Origin: Nissolia schottii
Lineage: Eukaryota > Streptophyta > Magnoliopsida > Fabales > Fabaceae
NCBI GenBank assembly: GCA_003254905.1
Contig: QANU01025307.1
Coordinates: 92,847 to 156,846, forward strand
Direction of reading: 5' to 3'
DNA length: 64,000 nucleotides
Shown here: positions 24,999 through 36,869 of the stretch, one piece after another
Numbering within the stretch: position 1 is the first letter of the stretch
Layout of the letters: every line of letters starts with the position of its first letter
Translations under genes and position numbers: made by a program
The notes under the pieces: model-generated
What the model saw: the letters and a program-made list of their open reading frames with translations, nothing else
The model's database searches: none
Told to the model about the DNA's origin: nothing

Positions 24999-26670
24999 CC
25001 CCCCGCAAGCTGGAGGATGAGATAAGTTGATCATTCCCAGCTTGGAAAACAGATAGTGAAATGGTCCAGGAGCGAGTGGTTTGGTCCATATGTCCGCAAG
25101 CTGGTTGGCCGAAGAGATGGGGAGTAACTTGATAACCTTGGCCTGAACTTTGTCTCGCACAATGTGGCAGTCAATCTCGATGTGCTTCGTACGTTCGTGG
25201 AACACAGGATTTGCAGCTATTTTAATAGCTAAACGGTTATCATAGTGAAGTGTAACAGCTTCAGTCATGGGAACCTGAAACTCATCAAGTAAATACAGGA
25301 GCCATTGAAGCTCACATGTAGCATGCGCCAAAGCGCGATACTCGGCTTCAGCCGAGGAGCGAGCCACTGTCGTTTGCTTCTTGCTCTTCCATGAAATCAA
25401 CGAAAGGCCCAAGAAACAACAGAAGCCAGAAATTGAGCGCCTGGAATCACGACATGCAGCCCAATCCGCATCAGCGTAGCCCTGTAAGATCAGGTTCGAT
25501 GAACTAGAAAACAATATGCCAGTGGTGGTAGTGCCTTTCAGGTATCTGAGCACTCTGTGTGCATGTTCCAGATGGACCTGAGTAGTACAATCTAGAAACT
25601 GACTCAGTCTGCCAACTACATAGCTGATGTCTGGGCGTGTATGGGTAAGATAAAGCAAACGACCGATCAATTGAGTATATTCAGTGACCATGGCAAGTGG
25701 GGAAGCTGAGTCCTTGGCAAGCTTAGAGTGATAGTCCATAGGGGTGGAGGTAGGCTTGCTGTCAAGGAACCCAAAATCAGAAAGCAGGTCAAGACAGTAT
25801 TTTCGTTGATAAAGTGCAATTCCCTTGGCTGATCTAGCAACTTCCATGCCAAGGAAGAATTTTAAGTTGCCCAGATCCTTAATCTTGAACAAATCATCAA
25901 GGAGTTGCTTTACAGCCTGAATTTTCCCAAAATCATCCCCTGCAAGTACAAGATCATCGACATAGACAAGGATTGCTGTGAATCCATGAGGGGTTTTCTT
26001 TGTGAAGAGGGAGTAGTCAGATTTTGACTGGAGGAACCCGGAATCAGTCAAAACCGAAACCAACTTGGTATTCCATTGCCTTGAAGCCTGCTTAAGCCCA
26101 TAAAGTGATTTTTGCAACTTACAAACCAATTTGGGATTGTCAATAGCAAGGCCAGGAGGCACCTTCATATACACTTCCTCATCGAGGTTTCCATGGAGGA
26201 ATGCTGTATTTACATCGAGCTGCTGTAAGAACCATCCCTTGGCTGCTGTGATTGCAAGCAAAACCTCAAGGTTGTCATTTTTACCACTGGACTGAATATC
26301 TCTTGATAGTCTATGCCTGCTATTTGAGTGAACCCCTTTGCCACGAGTCTTGCTTTATGCCTTTCTATGGTGCCATCTGCATGGTACTTAACTTTGAAGA
26401 CCCACTTGCACCCTACGACCTTTTTTCCAGCAGGGAGATTAGTTAAAACCCAGGTTTGATTGTGCTCAAGTGCAGATAGCTCAGCATTGATGGCCTGCTG
26501 CCAGCAAGAGTGATGCACTGCCTCCTCATAACTCCTAGGCTCAGGATTGATGGATACGACTAGGGTGAAATCTTTGTGGTTGGCACAAAATTTAGCATAA
26601 GATAAATAGTTAGAGATATGATACCTGCCTTGGAAGGTTGATGGATCACCTTGTGATGACTTGGCCAACA
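24999..26670 (-). pseudogene. Reverse transcriptase and RNase H part of copia element 1 (fossil)
   Basis: The copia RT signatures KSLYGLKQASRQW and LVYVDDLVLAGD are visible, followed by the RNase H region with YADADWAACRDSRRSISGF and SSAEAEYRALAHA. The part is long and readable but belongs to a broken element. Confidence 0.9.
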
Positions 26671-26755
26671 TACAATGGTAGTCCTACAGGTATGTGGGAG
26701 GTCTTTTGGGTCTTGTGGATTTTTTGAGGTCCTGTGAATTTGTGGATGGGTGAGT

Positions 26756-26925
26756 GGATGTGTGAGGGACATGGTCACGTGATGATGCAGGGTGCAGGTC
26801 CTGTGAGTGTGTGGATGTGTGAGGGACATGGTCATGTAATGATGCAGTGTGCAGCTCCTGAGAGTGTACGGATGTGTGTGAAACATGGTCATGTAATGAT
26901 ACAGGGTTCAGGTGTGATGCAGAAT
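26756..26925 (-). repeat. 57-bp tandem repeat (~3 units) inside copia element 1
   Basis: Units start near 26756, 26813 and 26870, each beginning GGATGTGTG on the plus strand. The period of 57 bp equals 19 codons; on the element's sense strand the units are His/Ser/Thr-rich (HDHVPHTSTHSQDLH). It lies between integrase and reverse transcriptase, a region that evolves freely in copia polyproteins. Confidence 0.8.
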
Positions 26926-27238
26926 GATGCTGGGTTGGTGCAGGGGAGCCTTGTGCTTGCTGTAGCTGCTGTGTGTTTTGGGCTGATGGGTTGGAAATGA
27001 ATGGATCTAAAAAAACATATGTTGATGAATGCTGTAATGTGTTTTCAGGTAAATGTGGTGGAATTATGACAGGTGTAACTGCAGCAAAAGGAAAATGTGA
27101 CTCATAGAAGACCACATTCCTTGATAAGAAAATTTCTCTTGACTGTAGATCATATAAAATGTATCCTTTGACTCCTGATTTGAAACCTAAGAAGGCACAT
27201 TTCTTTGCCCTTGCATCAAGCTTGGTTCTGTGGATTAG

Positions 27239-28050
27239 TCAAGTAGAAGCATAGGCCAGGCAACCAAAGACCTTTAGATGCTTGATGCTGGGCAATGAAT
27301 TGTGTAACACTTCAAAAAGTGAATTACATTTAAGAACTCTGCTTGGCAATCTATTGATGATATAAGCAGCATGATTTACTGCAAAATGCCAAAAACATTT
27401 TGGGATATGGGATTGAAAAATCAAGGCGCTAGCTACTTCTAATAGATGCTGATGTTTTCTCTCAACAACTCCATTTTGTTGAGGCGTCTCAACACAAGAA
27501 GTTTGATGAATGATGCCCATTTCATTGTAAAATTCTGTCATAAGGAATTCCTTCCCATTATCTGTCCTAATCACTTTAATAAGTGCTGAAAATTGAGTTT
27601 GTATGAGTGCAACAAAATCCTTGATTAATTTGGATGTTTCACTCTTATGTCTCATAAAGAAAATCCAAGTATATCTTGATTTTTCATCTACAATGGTGAG
27701 AAAATATTTGTGACCATTAGTGGAAGGAATAGCAAGTAGTCCCCAAATATCCACGTGTACTAAGTCAAAGCAATTGGTTGAATCAGTATTGCTGAGAGGA
27801 AAAGACAAATGTTTCTGTTTTGCCATATGGCATGAATCACACGGGTTCTTATTCATCTTGCAAGTTACAAAAGGAAATTTTTGATGCATTATTACATGTT
27901 TGTCAAATGCTAAATGCCCTAACCTATGATGCCAAACTGAACTATCATCTGATATGGAAGCTGCATGCATGATTCTCACAGGTTGCTGTCTCTCTGAAGC
28001 TGGATTTACTAGTGGGACTCTAGCTGCAGCAACTCCCATTGTATAAAGGC
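27239..28050 (-). pseudogene. GAG-pre-integrase and integrase part of copia element 1 (fossil)
   Basis: It shows the GAG-pre-integrase motif WHHRLGHLAFDKH, the zinc-binding CDSCHMAKQKH, and integrase-core landmarks DLVHVDIWG, RTDNGKEF and ETPQQNGVVERKHQ. The family is Ty1/copia. Confidence 0.9.
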
Positions 28051-28051
28051 C

Positions 28052-29652
28052 TCATCTCACATTAGCTGCACCAATCCTCCTCAAAGTGAGGCAATCCTGT
28101 ATCTCACAGAATTTATCATTAAACATAATTTTGCATTTCAAGGCTATGGTCAGCTTTGACACAAAAATTAAGTTGAATTTGAAAGATGGAATGAACAAGA
28201 CATTAGTTAGGTATAGGTCATTTGTGAACACCACAGTCCCTGAAATTTCAGCCTTACCAATTGTTCCGTCAGGTAGCTTAACACTTATAGGTTGAATCTT
28301 ATTGTAAGTTTGGAACTCATTGAGTGAATAGCACACATGGTCTGTTGCCCCTGTGTTTATTACCCAATGATCTGATTTTCGGTGACCTAGGGCTAGGACA
28401 TGCTTACCTGATGGATCTGTAGATGTGTGAGTTAGTGTGGTGATGTGGTTGACTTTATGAGCAGTAGGTGCATCTTTGTTGATGTCCTGTTGCTGTAGCA
28501 GGTTCAACAATGTTTGTTTCTGAGCAGAAGTAAAATCAAGGCCTGAGTTTTCTCTATTCTCCTTATATGGTGAAATAACACTGCTGTTGTCATCAAATTC
28601 ATTTTCAACAGTTATGTTATTGGCTGATGCAATTCTCTCCCTGTACTGCTGCAGCAAGTGAGGGTATTTCTTGAAGCATCGCTCAACCGGATGCCCTTCC
28701 TTACCACAATGTGTGCAAGTCACATTTAGATCAAAGAATGTCTTGGAATTCATCTTAGCTTGATTGCTTCTTGCTGAGTTCTATCCCCTTCCTCTGCCTC
28801 GGCCCCTGCCTCTAACAGCAAGTCCTCTATTAACTTATGTACCTAGGAATCTTGCTTCAGCAGTGCTAGCATTTAGCTGTCTCTCCTGCTGTGCAAGAAG
28901 TGAAAATGCAGTGCCAATCTCTGGCAAAGGCTTCATGAGCATTATCGGAGCTCTAACAGCCAAAAAATTATCATTCAATCCCCTCAAGAACCTAACCACA
29001 TAGTCCTCTCTTCTATATAGCTTTATGGTTCTTAAAATACAAATGCACATAGGTCCACAAGTGCATACTGGCAGAGGTCTAAAACTATCCAACTCCTCCC
29101 AAATTGCCTTCAATTTGGTGAAATAAGCAGTAACACTTAGATCTCCGTTTTCATTGCAAACATCTCCTCTTGCAAGTCTGCAATTCTGAAAACATCTCCT
29201 TCAAAGTACCTTTGATGCAGATCTGACCACAATTCAAAGGCATTATCTATCCACAGCACACTATGCAATATATCTTGACTAAGAGATTGAGTAATCTGAG
29301 AAACAAGGAATGTATTGCATCTATCCCATGCAAAATGATTGCTATCTGTTACCGGAGGCTGTAATAATGTTCCATCTATGAAACTAAGCTTATTCTTGGA
29401 TTTAAGTGCAATTTTCATAGCTCTTGACCAGGAATGGTAATTTTGTGCAGTTAAGATAATGGATATCAGTGAAGCTCCAGGATTCTCACCTGGATGAAGG
29501 AAGTAAAGGCTCATTGGATCGCTCATAGCATTATACACTTGCTGTCCTCGATTGTTCTGATTCCTCGCAATTAATCCTTGATTGTTGAGAACCGTATTTC
29601 CTTGGCTGAAATCGTTTTCAGAATTCAACTCGTCATGAACCTGCTCCTCCAT
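28052..29652 (-). pseudogene. Gag and protease part of copia element 1 (fossil)
   Basis: The N-end carries the retro-gag motif NYHSWSRAMKIALKSKNKLSFIDG. A CCHC zinc knuckle (CTHCGKEGHPVERC) and a protease-like segment (WVINTGATDHVC) follow in the usual copia order. Confidence 0.88.
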
Positions 29653-29974
29653 TGCTTCAGATTGAGGTCAATAAACAGATCAAGATGCGCAAGTTATAGA
29701 AGAAAGAGAATTAATGAACAATTGTTCAGATCGATGAAGTGAGAACGATATCAAAGGAAAATCAGAGAAAAATCGCTAGTTTCTATGAATCCTCAAGATG
29801 AAAATCTGAGAAAAATGCTCATAGATTCACCAAGAATTCGGTGAAACTCCTTCAATCTTTTGAAGCCTCTAAAGGTAATTCAATCTTGAAGGTCAAGTTT
29901 GAAGCCTTGAAGCAATCGTGATTGAAGGTGCAAAGCCATGGTTATGGCGAAAGCAAGAAATGCTGCTGATACCA

Positions 29975-30229
29975 TGTAGAAGAGGTATAACAGACAACAG
30001 AGAGAAAAATAATTCTGGAGAAAATGATCAAGTGATCATTTACTTGTGAGTATGATTATATATATACATGTACAAGAGTAGGTTAGTTACAATGCTTGGG
30101 GAGCAAGTAAGTTAGCTAATATACAATCTAACTACTAACTGTCTCAACAGCTTCTTAGTTGTCAAGCCGATTACTTGGCATGCAAGCTTGTGCTTGCTGT
30201 AGCTGCTGTACTTTCCTTTACCTCCAACA
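29975..30229 (-). repeat. 5' LTR of copia element 1
   Basis: 255 bp, paired with 24741-24997. The primer-binding site lies at its inner edge (plus strand gctgctgatacca immediately before 29975). Confidence 0.93.
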
Positions 30230-31698
30230 AAAGTTGGTGATTTGTGAATGAAATATATTTCAAAAAAATCTCCCATTTCTTCCATTTACGTATGTTGCTT
30301 GTATTTTTCTTACCAGAAAAACTCCTCTTTTGAATGTTACTTGCTGCCAAAATTCTACAAAGAAGGGGGGCAAATATTTCTGTTGGGGAAAAGAGGGTTT
30401 GGGAGAAAAAAAAGGGCCATTGTTTCTATTGGGGAAAGGGGGGTTTGGGGAAGAAGAATGATGATGCCTTCTTCTTCTTTTTTATTTTTCTTTTTTTTAA
30501 TTTTTTGTTTGGGTTAGAAAACTAAAAGATTTGACCAACAAATTTTTTTGGATCAGATAAAAAAAGGAAAGAAAGGGAGAAAATAAAAATAAAAATAACA
30601 AGCACACAAGCTAAACAAATAGTAAAAAGAAAATGGGCAGATGGTGTTCACAGGTGAGCTTTCTCTTGGTTCGTATCTTACTTCATGTGTGGTTAATTTT
30701 ATCGCACTTCAGAATTTTAGAATTCGTGTGTCTTATGTTTTTTTATTTTTTGTCTTTATGTTAGGATTTGTCAACATGTTGGGTTCTTTGCATGAAAGGC
30801 GTGAACTTGATTAGATTGGTGAGAGTGAGGATGTTGGACCAGTTCCTGATCATATAAATTTGGTTAACTAATAGAGAAAACTACTAATGTGTCATTTTCT
30901 TGGATTTTTTATTTTTATAATTTTATTAATTATTACTTTATGCCCAAGCCATGTTAATATGCATAATTGAATGTCAAACAGTGTATGGTGATTTTGGGAA
31001 GGCACGGTTGAAATGGGAATACACTGTGGTGGTGATGGTTTATTTGGTAAGCCATGGTCCCTTCTCATATATTTATAAAAATGCCATTGTTGGTCTCCCA
31101 ATTTAGGCTATAAATTCGGTGTGGTGTTTTTGGTATTTGTTGGTGATGGTTGTAGGTATAATTCTCTAATCCTCTAATTTCTTACTTTCATTTTCCTCAT
31201 TTACCCCTCTCATAGTTGTGCTTATTTAGATTGCGTGGTCTCACTCATTCGTGGTATTCTTAATTCTTAATCTTGTTGTTCTTATGTTAGGATTTGTTGT
31301 TGTGCTTTGTTTTTTGTATAAAGGGATGCTTCAGTTTGGGAAAAAATTCAAAGATGGACCATTTGCTGATGCTAAGCTGAATGAGTTTGGGGATGATAAC
31401 GTTGATTATTCCTTATATGATTTCATAGATTTTTCTAACTTGAATGATTTAGAAAGCAGTACATCTGCGGGTTATAGTGGAGTCCTTTGTTAGGTTGCGT
31501 CTTTTTGCCCTTTTTTTGTTATAACCTTTTTTTTTTCCTTTTAATAAATGATGCAAGATTATGCTTCCACTGTTGGAATGCATGTAGTTAAAAATGTAAT
31601 GATGGAAAGAGGGATGTTGCGTGTCAAAAGAAAAAAACAATTATTTATCAAGTTATTTACTTTTGATAAATGGACGGAAAAAAATAAGTTGTTTTAGA
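30230..31698. other. AT-rich stretch without a recognisable gene
   Basis: Contains G-rich and A/T-rich runs (30360-30530) and one 80-codon frame at 31251-31493 whose 3' half encodes an acidic, non-repetitive peptide (QFGKKFKDGPFADAKLNEFG). An AG acceptor (tatgttag) precedes that half at about 31290, so it could be a stray terminal exon; I recognise no family and see no partner exons. Confidence 0.35.
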
Positions 31699-32139
31699 AG
31701 CATTTTGGTCCATATATAAAACTTAATTTAATAGATGGATGCTATTTATTCTTTCAACTCCGGAATATATTGCCCAGTTATTTCACTGACTCTGTGCATC
31801 CAGTCTATTTTAGTTTAAGCTTACACAAAAAATAAATTAAAATAAGATAGATAAACTACCTGCCATTTTCATTTTGTATTGACGAACAAATTAAGTTGTA
31901 TTTCCAAACATTTTGGTCCTGAATAGTTATATGTCGATTGATAACTGCGGTGTGTCTGTTATCAATTTTTCGAATACGAATTTTTTTTAACTTAATTAGG
32001 GAGTGCTATTCATTATTTCAGTAGCATATTATATTGTCCGATTATTTTACTCTTTGTGCCTTTGATTTGTTTTATTTTTCCCTTACACAAAAAATGTAAG
32101 TAAAATAAACAAAGTACCTGACATTCTCAATTTCTATTG
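31699..32139. repeat. Diverged direct duplication, ~180-230 bp units
   Basis: 31699-31881 and 31909-32139 share a series of blocks in the same order: cattttggtcc, acttaatt, gtgctattcattatttca-like, attgtccgattattt-like, cttacacaaaaaat, tacctgacattctcaat-like, and a final tctattg. Similarity is clear but well below that of a recent duplication. The function is unknown and there is no coding. Confidence 0.65.
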
Positions 32140-32586
32140 CAATACTTATTCATGAGTTTGCAATTGTAATTTTTTTTTCGAGATGTCTTATGAATAGTTG
32201 TTGTTCCTTGTGGTATTTTTCTCATGAAAGACATAACGGAGAGTTAAGAATGTTGAAATCAACAAAGTAATTATAATTTTGCTCTTATTTATAATTTTCG
32301 TACTATGAGTGTCTTTATGTTAATGTATAAAGATATATTAATGTTTTAACACATAAAGAGCGTAACTCATTTCTTAAAAGTTTCACAATTTTTTTACAAA
32401 CAAAAAAATGTCTTGTACTTTTTAAGAGTTGTAACACCCTTTCAAAATTCTTTCCAAACCAAATTGTTGTTGTACTTTCACTTACACTTGAAATTATGTT
32501 TAACTTTATTGTTTACTTCTATTTTTTTTTTCCTGCCAATCTGAATTTGAGTTGGCCAATTTTGTAATCTTATCAATGATATTATT
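32140..32586. other. AT-rich stretch, nothing recognised
   Basis: Short homopolymers only; no frame, terminus or repeat that I can support. Confidence 0.5.
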
Positions 32587-33142
32587 TGGGTTAATTATGT
32601 TTTTAGACCCTATAAAATTTGAAAGTTTGGTTTTAGTCCATATATACTAGTTTTAATCTGAGAAATTTAAAAGTTTGGTTTTAGTTCCTGGAGTTAAATG
32701 AGAGTTGAATGTGCTGACGTGGACGCCTCAAACGCTGAAGCGGCGCGCCACATGGGATGCCATGTGGCATAACCCCAAAACTCAATCCATGACCCATGAC
32801 TCGAAAGCCCACCTGACCCGACCCGTTTTTAATTAAAATTTTAAAATTTTTTTGCAAACTCAACCCCCATTAAAATTTACAAACAGCCCCCCCAGCACCC
32901 ACTCCCCTTCGTCTTCGTGGAGCTCAAGCGCCTCTCCCCCTTCGACTCCCACAAGATCCAGCCCAAGATCCACCTCTCCCTGGATGGTGTCACGGTTGAC
33001 GCGGAGATGGGTCACGCTGTTGACGCGGAGGTGGGTGGCGGGTAGGTCACGATTTCAATCGGCAGATCTGGAGGTAGGTGACGTGGAGATCTGGAGAGAA
33101 GCAAGGCGGCATCGCAGCGAGGGCGCGGGAGTGAAGAGAAAT
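32587..33142. other. Possible Mutator-type repeat start with GC-rich filler
   Basis: It opens with gggttaattatgtttttag and tandem tttggttttagtcc/tttggttttagttcc words, a style common at ends of plant Mutator-like elements and LTRs, then switches sharply at about 32715 to GC-rich DNA (ccacatgggatgccatgtgg palindrome, repeated gttgacgcggag words). The switch in composition resembles captured gene sequence. No matching right terminus was found, so a Pack-MULE is only a suggestion. Confidence 0.35.
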
Positions 33143-33575
33143 GCAGTTCAAGTTTCAGATTTGTCTTTCTCAAACGGCAACAAGAGTGCACAGAACCTGG
33201 TCATGTGTGTTTACCAGTTTCGGTTTAGGGGAATGCCCTGTTTGGCTACCATCACGTGGAACAGGAACCTGATGGGGCAAGGCCTCAGCATTGGGATCGA
33301 CAACGCTTCAAGTCAGTGCCTCTGCAAGGTGGAGATTAAGCCATAGCTGTTCTCCAAGAGGAAGGGTTGCAAGACATTGGAGGCTTATTCCTACAAAATC
33401 GACGTGTATTAGGACCTATCTTGTGCCAAATTTGGCGTTGGCCCCGAACCCTTGGAAGGGTTCTATGTAGGGGTGGTTGTGGATCGGGAAATTGTTCTCC
33501 TTTTAGGAGATTTGATGAAAGAGGCTTTGAAGAAAACCAATTCCATCATGATGCCTTCAAATGCAGCTTTTGTTG
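33143..33575 (+). pseudogene. DUF868-family gene fragment, dead
   Basis: A single frame reads the core of the plant DUF868 family: [90 protein letters not shown]. The function of the family is not well defined. The frame is broken twice by TAG, after VEIKP (33344-33346) and after KIDVY (33407-33412 region). In both places the family normally has Trp (PW-LFSKRKG and Y-W-DLS), so both look like TGG to TAG changes. The start and the C-terminal end (normally FVAKxEHIFG) are missing; the reading ends soon after AAFVA. Intronless here, which fits either a naturally single-exon gene or a captured or retroposed copy. Confidence 0.8.
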
Positions 33576-33647
33576 CGTGGGATGCTTGACGGCGGGGCGG
33601 CGGAGAGAAGTGGCGGGGGTGGATAGCGACGACGGAGGGGGTGGGGT

Positions 33648-34456
33648 GGGGGCTGTCAATAATCCCCACCAGGCAGGGATCCTTGCGAACAATCCTTGAA
33701 TGGGGCCCCATGGGGACTGGGGCAAAAGTTTCCCCAGGGCAGCTTTGGGGATAGGGGACGGGGATTGCACTCCCTACCAGCGGGAACCCCAAACATAGTA
33801 AATTACTAAAATATCCTCACTTATTTAATAAAAATAAAATAAAAAATAGTATAAAAAGCTAAAATCCCCAATTTCTAACCTAAATCCCTTTCTAAATTGT
33901 TCCAACTAGATCCCCAATTTCTAACCTAAATCCCTTCTCCTCTCATGTTGATGTTGCTCCTCCACGCCACAGTGCTACTACTGATCCTCCATGTTGTTGT
34001 TGCTACTGCAATTAGTTGTGCGATGACGATGACAAGACTGCGACAATGAGCTCTTCTTCTTCGTGAACGACGAGCTTCTCTCCTTTTCAAATCGAGCTCT
34101 ATTGTGTATCCTATGTAGATCCATGTTGTGAACCGTTTGGGATCCTCTGTAGATCTAAGTTGTGCATCCTCTGTAGTTTTTCAATTGCTGAATGAGACTA
34201 TTTGTGTGTTGTTTTCCTTCATTTTGAGAAAGATTTTTCTCTTCAAGATTTTTTTTATTGCAATAAGACTAGGACCCACGGGGATCTGGTCGGATGGTGG
34301 GGAATGACAATGGGGAATGACAATGGGGGCTAAACTCTCCTTGATGCCAGGACAGAGACGGGGAATTGGGAAGGTTTGGGGGTCGGGGATAGGGATGATG
34401 ACAGAGACAGGGAGGGTGCTTCTCGCCCTTGCCCCACTCAGTTGACATCTTTGATT
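33648..34456. mobile_element. Probable non-autonomous hAT-like element, ~800 bp
   Basis: The left end begins GGCTGTCAATAATCCCCACC; the right end reverse-complemented reads AGATGTCAACTGAGTGGGGC, giving weak inverted ends around CTGTCAA. Both end regions are rich in ggggatgggg-type words (ccatggggactggggc; gacggggaattggg). A 27-bp word (ccccaatttctaacctaaat...) occurs twice at about 33868 and 33913. No target duplication was found. Confidence 0.45.
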
Positions 34457-34974
34457 ATGGATGTGACGATATTTTTGCTAGCTATTTTTTTATATGTTTA
34501 GTCCATCAACTAAGTGTGGACAAATGAGTCAACCCTTGGGTCAAGCTCATTTTAACATTTGAAACTATCAAACGAACCAATTAAGCTCATTTAAAGCTAG
34601 CCTATTTAACTTGCAAGTTAAACAAAGTATTTATTTATTGTAAGAGAGTTTTTTGTGTGTTAAGTTCATCCATTTAATGCGGATAAACAGGTTAGCATAT
34701 GGGCCGAACCCATTTTGATGACCCTTTTATTTACTATTTACAAATTCAACTTATTTAATATATTTTTTTCAATAAATAGTAGGGTTAGTTAGATACATTA
34801 TATGTTTGCTAGAAGAATCAAACACAATTTTTTAACTTACTCATTCAACACAAGATCAAATAAGACGTCAACTTAGTTATTAACTCTTGACAATTTATTT
34901 AAAATGTTTATCCATATGAAAATAGGTATATTCTACAAAGTGAATAAAAAAATAACAATTTAATTTGAATGGAA
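34457..34974. other. AT-rich stretch with a decayed repeat
   Basis: 34495-34730 contains paired words (gtcaagctcattttaac; gggccgaacccattttga) like the ends of the hAT family at 9667 and 49912, but too decayed to define. Nothing else is seen. Confidence 0.4.
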
Positions 34975-35262
34975 ATAATAAGAAAAACATAGATATTTTA
35001 GGACATTAAATTAATCTGAATATTAATCTATTAATACCATTAAAAAATTTAATTTATTAACTTCAATTTAAGCGATCGAGTTAACCTTCCATAAATCCAA
35101 ATCAAAATCAATATTTAGTCACTTGACTTATTCCACCTAAAACGTGAAACAACATCAAAATCAAAAGGAACCTTCAGCCTTGCCAGTTGCCATCAATCGC
35201 GGAGGTAAGGAAGCGGGGAAGAGGGAAAGAGACAATCCTTAAGCAACCAGCAACCAGCAACC

Positions 35263-36869
35263 ATGTCATTGTGGAGCCATAATAGGTATGCTGCTCTTTC
35301 CCTCTCAAAGCTTCCTTCTTTGCTTCCGATTTCCATTTCAATTCCAATCCCCAAACCCTCTTCCTTTCTCTATCTCACTCTGAGGATCCTATCCTCTCAT
35401 TCCCTCAACCCTAACCATCCCCAAGCTTCGATATCTTCTCCCTTTCACAACCCTGACGATGCTTCCTTCCATCGCATGCTCTCTATGCGTCGCACTCCGC
35501 CCATTGTCGAATTTGGCAAGATGAAGCATTTCTAGGGTCCCTTGCGAAGATGAAGCATTTCCCCACTGCTATTTCCCTTTCCAAGCAATTGGAGCTCCGG
35601 GGAATTACGCCAGACATCGTCACTCTAAGCATCTTGATCAATTGTTACTGCCACACGCGTCAAATGGCATTGGCTTTCTCTGCAATGTCCACAGGCATTA
35701 AGGCCAAACATGGAACATGTGCTAGAGACTCTCAATGGCATAAGACAAGAGAGATATGAAACAAGNCTGCCATTCTGGTGCTGAGAAAGATCCAAGGACT
35801 AGGGGTTATGCCTAACGTGGTCATTTACAGCACAATCATTGATAGCATGTGTAAAGATAAACTTATAACAGAGGCATATGGTTTATATTCTGAAATGGTT
35901 GGCAGGGGAATCTCTCCAAATGTTGTGACTTACAGTACTCTAATCTATGGATTGTGTCTGGTGGGTCATTTGAAGGAAGCAATTGATTTGTTGAATGAGA
36001 TGGTGTTGAACAAGATTAGTCCGGATGTTCATACGTATAGCACTTTAATCGATGGATTTTGCAAGGAAGGAAATGTCAAACAAGCTAACATTTTGTTGGC
36101 TATCATGATTAAAGATGGTGCGGAACCTAGTGTTGTTACTTTCAGTAGTCTAATGGACGGGTATTGCTTAGTTAATAAAATAAACAAGGCTAAATATGTA
36201 TTCAACACAATGGCCTCAATCGGAGTGACTCCTAATGTTCACAGCTATAGTATTATGATTAATGGATTATGTAAGATTAAATTGGTGGACGAAGCCATGA
36301 AACTCTTCAAAGAAATGTGTCGCAAAGATTTGATTCCTAATGTTGTAACTTACAGTACTCTTATCGATGGGATGTGCAAATTAGGGAGAATTAATTGTGC
36401 TTGGAAGCTTTTCAATGAGATGCGTAATAAAGGTCAACCTGCTAATGTAATCACTTACAATTCCTTCTTAGATGCTTTATGCAAAATCCATCAACTGGAC
36501 AAGGCAATTGCATTGTTCGCGAAAATGAAAGACCAAGGAATTTATCCAGATATGCACTCATACACTATACTTATTGATGGACTATGCAAGGGTGGAAGGT
36601 TTAAGATTGCACAAAAGGTTTTTCAGGATCTTTTGATTAAAGGCTGGGAACCAGGTGTTTACACATATAATGTTATGATCAATGGCCTTTGTAAAGGGAG
36701 CTTGTTTGATGAAGCATTGAAGTTGCTATCAGAGATGGAAGACAATAATTGCTCACCCAATCTTGTAACTTTTGAAACTATTATTCGTGCTCTTTTTGCA
36801 AAAGATGAAAATGATAAAGCAGAGAAACTTCTTCATGAAATGATTTCTAGAGGCCTATTACAGGGGTGA
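35263..36869 (+). pseudogene. RFL-type PPR gene, copy A, rearranged
   Basis: Paralogue of the intact copy at 51689. The start MSLWSHNRYAALSLSKLP and Ser/Leu-rich presequence are kept. An 8-bp insertion (gaagcatt, a copy of the downstream aagatgaagcattt) shifts frame so that TAG at 35533 ends the first frame. At about 35681 the PPR reading switches to a piece of a kinase C-terminus (other frame: CPQALRPNMEHVLETLNG), then the undetermined base at 35766, then PPR resumes in frame (35767-36869) with motifs equivalent to the end of 4 through 14 of copy C. The lost part corresponds to roughly 52105-52306 of copy C. It cannot make a full protein as written; the join at the N may be an assembly artefact. 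Confidence 0.85.

Larger units (their letters stand above)
24741..30229 (-). mobile_element. Ty1/copia LTR retrotransposon, broken (element 1)
   Basis: Minus-strand element of about 5.5 kb with LTRs at both ends (TGTAG...CAACA as read on the plus strand), a primer-binding site next to the inner edge of the 5' LTR reading TGGTATCAGCAGC (initiator-Met tRNA type), and a purine tract by the 3' LTR. The flanking 5-mers are aatgt and aaagt, so the target duplication has one mismatch. The order gag, protease, integrase, reverse transcriptase, RNase H is the copia order. The coding region is broken at roughly half a dozen places. The LTRs differ at about 10 of 255 positions (~4%), suggesting insertion on the order of one to a few million years ago at usual plant rates. 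Confidence 0.93.

Noticed and set aside
31251-31493. 80-codon frame with acidic C-terminal half
   Set aside because: No recognised family, hydrophobic start looks like translated intron; kept only as a note in the surrounding stretch.
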